Shown: piece after piece, positions 56,612-64,000 of the stretch
Numbering within the stretch: the first letter of the stretch is position 1
How the letters are laid out: the number at the start of each line of letters is the position of its first letter
Source of the DNA: Hawksworthiomyces lignivorus
Lineage: Eukaryota; Ascomycota; Sordariomycetes; Ophiostomatales; Ophiostomataceae
Assembly (NCBI GenBank): GCA_002917075.1
Contig: NTMA01000027.1
Coordinates: forward strand, 372,001 to 436,000
Length of the DNA stretch: 64,000 nt
Direction of reading: 5' to 3'
Position numbers and translations under genes: made by a program
Notes under the pieces: model-generated
Told to the model about the DNA's origin: nothing
Seen by the model: only the letters and a program-made list of their open reading frames with translations
Databases searched by the model: none

Positions 56612-57979
56612 ATGGCAGAGAAACCAGATGTGGCCTTCGTTGGCCTGGGCGCCATGGGCTTTGGCATGGCCACCCACCTTCTCAAGCAGGGTATTTCCGT
56701 TACCGGCTTTGACGTCTGGGCGCCTACTCTCGAGCGCTTTGCCGCTGCCGGCGGCAAGACGGCGACCACCCCGGCTGCCGCCGTGGCCGGAAAGCCCGTC
56801 TGCGTCTGCATGGTCGCCACGGCTGCCCAGGCGCAGGCCGTGCTGATCACCGGAGCCGACGCCGCTGCGCCCGCTCTGCCCCAGGGCGCCGTAATCTTGC
56901 TGTGCTCGACTGTGCCTGCTGGCTACGTGCAGGGCCTGGTGCGCGAGCTGGCCGACCCAAATGGCCCTGTTCGCCGCCCCGATCTCCTGCTTGTCGACTG
57001 CCCCGTCTCGGGTGGTGCCTCCCGAGCCGCTGACGGCACTCTGTCCATCATGGTGGGTGCATCCGAGGCAGCCATTTCCCAGGCGCAGGGCCGCGCCATC
57101 CTGGCCGAGCTCTCTGACCCGAGCCGCCTCTATATCCTGACTGCCGGCATCGGCGCCGGCAGCAACGCCAAGATGGTCCACCAAGTGCTGGCCGCCAACC
57201 AGATCCTGTCCGGGCCCGAAGCCTTCGGCTTCGCCATCCGCCTGGGGCTCGAGGCCAACGACGCCACCCTGCAGGCGCTCCTGGCGTCCCCCGGCCGCAG
57301 CTGGATGTTCGGCCACCGCGGGCCGCGCATGTTGACCGAATACAAGCCAATGGCCAGTGCCATCAACATCATCGTCAAGGACACGGGCATCATCACAAGC
57401 GAAGCCCGGCGCTCTGGATTTCCCACGCCAATGTCCAGCGTGGTCGAGAACTCCCTGTATGACGCCGTGGCCCGCGGCTGGGGCCCAGACGACGACTCGT
57501 CGCTGGTGCGCTTGTACACCGATGGCAAGGACAAGGCGCCGCCGGCCCCCGCCTCCATCTCCTCGCTGTCCGCAGCGGACCGGTTGCAGCTCGTCGTGAG
57601 CCTCATGAAAGGCATCCATCTCGCATCAGCCGCCGAGTCTCTGGCTTTTGCTCATCATGTCGGCCTGGATCTGGACTTGATTCTCGGCCTCTGCATCAAC
57701 GCGGCAGGTGGCACTGCCATGATCGAAACCCATGGCCCGTCGATTGTGGCAGCCTTGCAAAAAGGTACAGCAACTACGGGCTGGACCGCAGCAGGCTCGA
57801 CAGAATCCCTTCAGGCCATCTATGACGAGCTTGCGGCAGCCGTAGATGCCGCGCAGCAGATCAAGGCACCTCTCTATCTTGGCACGCAGGCGCTCAACCT
57901 GGTACGTTTAGCGCTCCGTTCCACGGAGAACGTATCTACACCCGCAGCAGGATCCATTATCAACGTATGGGCCGCGTAA
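56612..57979 (+). CDS. 3-hydroxyisobutyrate/L-threonate-dehydrogenase-like oxidoreductase with duplicated C-terminal domain
   Basis: Single exon, 455 aa from the ATG at 56612 (MAEKPDVAFVGLGAMGFGMA); upstream in-frame sequence lacks a better start. NAD-binding Rossmann domain ~1-175 with GLGAMGFGMATHLLKQG, the substrate motif DCPVSGGASRAADGTLSIMV and catalytic Lys187 (GAGSNAKMVHQ). The helical domain follows (~185-310). Residues ~325-440 look like a second copy of it: GIHLASAAESLAFAHHVGLD and AGGTAMIETHGPSIV parallel QILSGPEAFGFAIRLGLEAN and GRSWMFGHRGPRML. The usual family length is about 300 aa. Relatives oxidise 3-hydroxyisobutyrate or C4 acids such as L-threonate/D-erythronate at C2. Its place beside the aldolase favours a C4-acid or related hydroxyacid role, unproven. 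Confidence 0.87.
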   Translation: MAEKPDVAFVGLGAMGFGMATHLLKQGISVTGFDVWAPTLERFAAAGGKTATTPAAAVAGKPVCVCMVATAAQAQAVLITGADAAAPALPQGAVILLCSTVPAGYVQGLVRELADPNGPVRRPDLLLVDCPVSGGASRAADGTLSIMVGASEAAISQAQGRAILAELSDPSRLYILTAGIGAGSNAKMVHQVLAANQILSGPEAFGFAIRLGLEANDATLQALLASPGRSWMFGHRGPRMLTEYKPMASAINIIVKDTGIITSEARRSGFPTPMSSVVENSLYDAVARGWGPDDDSSLVRLYTDGKDKAPPAPASISSLSAADRLQLVVSLMKGIHLASAAESLAFAHHVGLDLDLILGLCINAAGGTAMIETHGPSIVAALQKGTATTGWTAAGSTESLQAIYDELAAAVDAAQQIKAPLYLGTQALNLVRLALRSTENVSTPAAGSIINVWAA

Positions 57980-58181
57980 TGAGGAGCATAAGGGAGAGTT
58001 AGCAGGAGACAATACAGAATACATAATGACGCACAATAAAAAATAAAATGGAACAATGGGAATTACTAGCTATCCAAAATTGTTCAGTTGTAGTTGCGTG
58101 ATAATACCAAAAAATAACTACGAAATAAAATAAATGACAAAGAAGATGCGCGCCATTTGTTGTTTAAAGCAATCCGTTCTC

Positions 58182-60726
58182 TCACCACAATTCACAAGTT
58201 GGCTCCTTAACCGGACAGTTAAAGGCCTCAAGGAAACCACGCGAATTCTGCACCGTACCCTTGATGCGAATCGGGTCTGGCGAGTGTTCATCCGTGTTCA
58301 CTCTGCTCGTCAACATTGCCGGTCGGAACTTGGAGCACCAGGCATTGCCAAACGACACGTAAAACAGCTGTTCATGGGTGAAGTAATCGAGACCAGGAAG
58401 CGACAGCTCAGGCGTCTTAGTATCTTTTCGTCGGTCACTCCAGGCCATATAAGCCGCCGACAAACCGCCAGAATCGGCAATGTTCTCACCCAGAGTCTGT
58501 TGGCCTTTGATGTGAATGGGCCCATCTTTGCCCACGACGGTGAAGTTGTTGAACTCATCCACGATACATTGTGCCCGCTTTGTGAACGCATCAATCGTGC
58601 TGTTTGTCCACCAATTGTTGTAGCGACCGTGCACGTCAAAGTGGCGGCCGTTGTTGTCAAACGCATGCGACAGCTCGTGTCCAGCCACTGCACCAAAGGC
58701 TCCGTAGCTCACATAACTGGGCAGGTCCACCCCGAAGAGCGGATACTGGAGGATCGCAGCTGGGAAGACAATCTCATTGTGTGGCGGGTTGTAATACGCA
58801 TTCACAGTCGATGAAAGCATGCCCCATTCTTTCATGTCAGTCGGCTTGCCAAGAGCAGACCACTCCTTTTTGGTCTCAAAGTCGTCTGTCGACCGGACAT
58901 TCTCAAAATACGAATCGGTGATGTTCACAGTCGCATAATACTTCCGCAGATCTTCCGGGTCCATAATGTTGGGCGACTAGCAAAAAGTCAGAATCGCATG
59001 CATTACGGGAATCTTTCCACTTTCCGAGATGAAGTACTCATTTCACTTACCGCAGTCGGATAGCCAACCTTCTGGTCGATATTGTGAACCTTATCAGCTG
59101 CCAACTTCTTGACTTCATCATCCATCCACGAAAGAGAGGTAAATTTCTTCAGATAGGCCGATTTGATATCCGAGATGATCTGATTGCCAAAGTCTTTAGC
59201 GGCTGCTGAGAAAGCTGCCTCAATAAAGAACCGACTAAGGATCCAACCAAGAGAATTTCCCACATGGCCCACGCAAGTCCGCCAGCGCTCAGGCTCGGCA
59301 TCTGGGTCTTTGCCCTGGAGCACGTTGAGGAATTGCCGATATGGCTTGATCTCGGGACCCAGCACGTTGCCGCTGTAGTCTACGACCAAACGCCAATAAA
59401 GAAAATTCTGAATGACCTCCTTTGGAGTTTCTGATAAGATGTGTGAAACATTGGCTAGCACTTCTGGGAAAGCTGTGACGGTCAGGTTCAGCGTGTAGTT
59501 GCTCGGCACGAGCTGCGACAAAACTTTCTCAAAACCGGCCTGAGGAATGAGAGCCGATACGTTCTTGACGGACACGAGGTTGTATGTTTTCTGGCACAAG
59601 TTAGTATCTTCTAGCACGAGAAGAGCAGTATTCAAATGTTCTGATGAGCCTATTTTCCTTACCGTAACATCGCCAAAGTCCTCCTTATCGGGGGCTGCAG
59701 CTGACAGCTTCGATTCCAAGTCCACCAACGCAGCAGCCGCATCCGCCGCCACACCAATTTTAGCCACATTTGGCTTGATGGCACCAAGTACTTTTGTCAC
59801 AGCATCTTTGTACTTGGCCAGGATGTCTTTGTCCTCGAAATAATGCTTGGACGGCAGACCAACAGAGCTCAAGGGGCTCACGCCAATGATCTGAGTCTCG
59901 GGATTCTTGTCGTCATCGCTGACATAAAAACTGAAAAAAGAGCTGATCCCTCGTTCCTTGAGGTACAAGACGGAATCGCTATAATCGCTGCCGTTGCCAA
60001 AAGTACCAGCAAGCTCGTCGATGAGCTTGATGATGGGCGAGATGCCGCGCTTTGTGATGGCATCGACATCCATGCACGCCTCATATGCCTTTTTGATCTC
60101 ATCGAAATTTTGTTGGTCCGTTGACGACGCCGTCACTAGGAGGTTCTGCGGAGAGAAGGTGGAGTGGTTGGACGAATCCGGGTAGCTGCCCTCCAGAATA
60201 TTTCGGATGGTGGATGTTACGCCATCGTTGATGAGGCCCAGCGCATCAGTCAAGCCCTGGTCTGCACGCAAGTCGTGCGCCTGCCGCCATCCACCACAGA
60301 CAAACTCCTCGAAATTGGTACATGGGTCGATTGTTTTGTAGTTAGGCGACAGGTTAGTCAGGTACGCAGATGCTGCATGGATGCATGCCGGCGTCAGGCA
60401 GAGTGCCGATGTCGAGCTGTTGCTCATCTTGGGCCAATGAGCTGTACTTCAGTTAGCGAAAACATGAAAAGAAAAACAAGGGGCAAGCGAGGCTACACGC
60501 TACCTGCAAGAAGAACGAGCCCTATAATGAGAAATACAATGGCAACGCGGTAGATGGCTGTAGCTGTCCAGCGTATCCCAAGAACTTTATATTCCCCCCC
60601 AGACGGCGCAGCCCGTGTGCCTTGCTCCGCAGCCCCCACATTGCCTCCCAACAGCGGCGTGTTCTCGGATGGTCCATCGACATGAGCGGGGGTCTCTCCC
60701 GCTGCCCCGGAGGGAGTGGACGCCAT
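58182..60726 (-). CDS. M13-family (neprilysin/ECE-like) membrane zinc metalloendopeptidase
   Basis: Four exons: 60726-60504, 60441-59663, 59590-59051 and 58976-58182; introns of 62, 72 and 74 nt; 778 aa. Type II membrane protein: cytosolic tail ~1-58 with an acidic dileucine (ENTPLL), signal anchor IYRVAIVFLIIGLVLLA, then the ectodomain. The N-terminal M13 domain starts PACIHAASAYLTNLSPNYKT, with DPCTNFEEFVCGGW. The catalytic domain has NAYYNPPHNEIVFPAAILQ, the zinc motif HELSH (614-618), GENIADSGG with the third ligand Glu, and a C-terminal CELW (CxxW) ending. All are needed for activity and all are intact. Intron 2 reads through in frame; removing it joins FGDVT to KTYNLVS. An ATG at 60789 would add 21 residues. 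Likely processes peptides in the secretory or endosomal pathway or at the cell surface. Confidence 0.93.
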
Positions 60727-62508
<1,782 letters not shown>

Positions 62509-62727
62509 TTTTTTGAACGGTGTCTCAAATGATAGTTGGAGGTGTCACGCTCAAGAAGGACACCCCATGTGTTTTCATGGCTTGTTTGTACTTTTTTTTT
62601 TCACAGCGGAACCAGGGAACTTGGATATAAAATCATTAAGGGGCCATTGTTTTATGCTTATGCTTATGTTCATCGTTGTGATCCCTTTCGTATCCTACAG
62701 TAAAGAGTTGGAGACCCAATCTGCTCC

Positions 62728-64000
62728 TCACAGCTTGAAGTCAGCATTGGCCCTCTCCCAGCCGTTGGCCGATGGCTCCATTTCGGCCACGCGATATGCT
62801 AACTGCTGCTTCAAGCGTTTCGACTGGTCCGAGCAAAGCTCGTATATGGTCGTCAGGTTAAACAGGAGCGTGTGGGATGAGTAGTTGGCGTCGACCAAGC
62901 TCTCCAGTATCTTGCGGCCCTGTCGCAGCTTATTAGCTTTGGCTCCGCAAAAAGTAGATTGCAACTCGTTCCAAGTGCGGGCATGTATTACCTCTTCCAT
63001 CCTGCCGACGTAGAGAAGGCACACGGCCAGGTTGACGCTGATCATCTCGTCGTCCGGCGCGTCGTCTCTGAGCTCCTGCCACGTGGCCAGGGCCGCCTCG
63101 TATTCGTCGTCGGCCATGTCGCACAGCGCCGAGATGACGCGCGGCGCGAGATCGTCGCCGCCGCTCGCCACCGCCTGCACGCACGCCCGCGCCGCCTCGA
63201 CGTCGCCCAGGTGCAGCCAGAGCAGGGCGCGCGCGCTCTCAATGCGGCGGGCGGCGGCGCTCCTCGGCGCGCCGCCGCTGCCGCCACTGCCGCTGCTGCC
63301 GGCAGCGCCGCCCATGCTGGCCAGGTGCGCGGCGGCGCCGGCCAGGTCGTCCATCTCGATCAGGGCGCCCGCGACCTTGACGCCGAGCTCAGCCAGGCGG
63401 TCCTTCCAGAGTTCGCTCGCCGAGTTGTCATGGCGCGCCGCGGCCGCCGCGACGTGCGCCCGCGCCTCGCGCGCCAGCTCGTAGTAGCTCATCACGGCGC
63501 GCCGCGAGTCGCCGAAGCCTAGCGCCTGCAGCCGCACGTTGAGCACGCGCAGCTCCCAGGGCACCAGGTGCACGCCCGTGGCCTCGTCCACGTAGAACGG
63601 GTTGTTGAGGTCCTCTAGCGCCTTGCCCTCCTGCGCCGCCACCAGCGTCGCGTCGATCAGCAGCAGGCACGCGAGCCGCGCGTACAGCAGGCTGAAGATG
63701 CGCGCGTGGTCCGTCGGATCGAGCCGCGCTGCACCAGCTCCGCCGCCGTCGGCGCCCGCCCCGGTGAGCTGCCGGGCGGCGACAACCGCAGCCATGCGGA
63801 AATGGCCAGCCGCCAAGAGGTCCGGCAGAGGCGTGTTGGGGTCCGGCTGGAAGCGAGAGCTGCGAAAGGACGGCGGGATCTTGGCATCTGAGAGAGTATG
63901 GTATATCTCAGGCCGGAGGAGGTAGGAAAAGTCTTTGGCCCGCGGCAGCTCCGCAGCAGCTGAGGCGCCCAGCCCGGCTCCCAGATCGATCCCTAGTCCC
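62728..64000 (-). CDS. TPR protein related to TRAPP complex subunit TRAPPC12 (5' end outside window)
   Basis: The gene enters from the right edge. The frame is open from 64000 down to 62992, then a 72-nt intron (62991-62920, GTAATA...GCTAATAA...GACAG) and a last exon 62919-62728 ending RANADFKL; 400 codons are visible. The visible N-terminal part reads KDFSYLLRPEIYHTLSDAKI, then DPNTPLPDLLAAGHFRMAAV, FSLLYARLACLLLIDATLVA and LHLVPWELRVLNVRLQA-like helices. The C-terminal half is TPR-type: ADDEYEAALATWQELRDDAP, EMISVNLAVCLLYVGRMEEG, and SSHTLLFNLTTIYELCSDQS. TRAPPC12 belongs to the TRAPP tethering complex that acts on Rab GTPases in ER-Golgi traffic. The intron is a multiple of three, so it can be missed; NLAVCLLYVGRMEEGRKILE only forms after splicing. 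Subunit identity is moderately certain. Confidence 0.75.
   Translation of the reverse strand, partial: GLGIDLGAGLGASAAAELPRAKDFSYLLRPEIYHTLSDAKIPPSFRSSRFQPDPNTPLPDLLAAGHFRMAAVVAARQLTGAGADGGGAGAARLDPTDHARIFSLLYARLACLLLIDATLVAAQEGKALEDLNNPFYVDEATGVHLVPWELRVLNVRLQALGFGDSRRAVMSYYELAREARAHVAAAAARHDNSASELWKDRLAELGVKVAGALIEMDDLAGAAAHLASMGGAAGSSGSGGSGGAPRSAAARRIESARALLWLHLGDVEAARACVQAVASGGDDLAPRVISALCDMADDEYEAALATWQELRDDAPDDEMISVNLAVCLLYVGRMEEVIHARTWNELQSTFCGAKANKLRQGRKILESLVDANYSSHTLLFNLTTIYELCSDQSKRLKQQLAYRVAEMEPSANGWERANADFKL

Overview
The window is nuclear DNA of a filamentous ascomycete (Pezizomycotina, most likely Sordariomycetes). The support is: short introns (57-247 nt) with GT..AG ends and CTAAC/CTGAC-type branch sites; very GC-rich coding exons separated by AT-richer, gene-poor spacers with long homopolymer runs; and typical fungal families (CAP10-like GT90, GMA12/MNN10-type GT34, CBM18 chitin-binding protein, fungal mL50, TPT-family transporter). 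I rebuilt the spliced models by hand; reading phase is preserved at every intron reported. No mobile element, CRISPR array or rRNA was seen. One tRNA gene is present.

Left part (1-32 kb), mostly core genes: mitochondrial ribosomal protein mL50 (cut by the left edge), a small secreted or membrane Cys-containing protein, DAHP synthase (first step of the shikimate pathway), an uncharacterised protein with a long pyrimidine-rich leader, a predicted mitochondrial membrane protein, a GT90 glycosyltransferase, ribosomal protein eL13, an SmgGDS-like armadillo protein, a Thr-rich secreted protein, a triose-phosphate-translocator-family transporter and a GT34 glycosyltransferase with an odd charged tail.

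Middle part (32-48.5 kb), gene-poor and accessory in character: tRNA-Arg(CCG), an FAD monooxygenase with a GC-AG intron, an aldo/keto reductase, a zinc alcohol dehydrogenase and a CBM18 protein with a long Thr-rich repeat region.

Right part (48.7-58 kb), the most interesting block: five adjacent genes encode a TIM-like sugar-phosphate isomerase, an RpiB-family isomerase, a dihydroxyacetone-kinase-family kinase, a class II ketose-bisphosphate-type aldolase and a 3-hydroxyisobutyrate/threonate-dehydrogenase-like oxidoreductase. The first three match the kinase plus two-isomerase set known for erythritol/erythrulose breakdown to erythrose 4-phosphate. The dehydrogenase and aldolase are modules linked to four-carbon sugar-acid metabolism. 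I read this as a candidate four-carbon polyol/sugar-acid catabolic cluster. The window ends with housekeeping genes: an M13 (neprilysin-like) membrane peptidase, dolichol-phosphate mannosyltransferase and a TRAPPC12-like TPR protein cut by the right edge.
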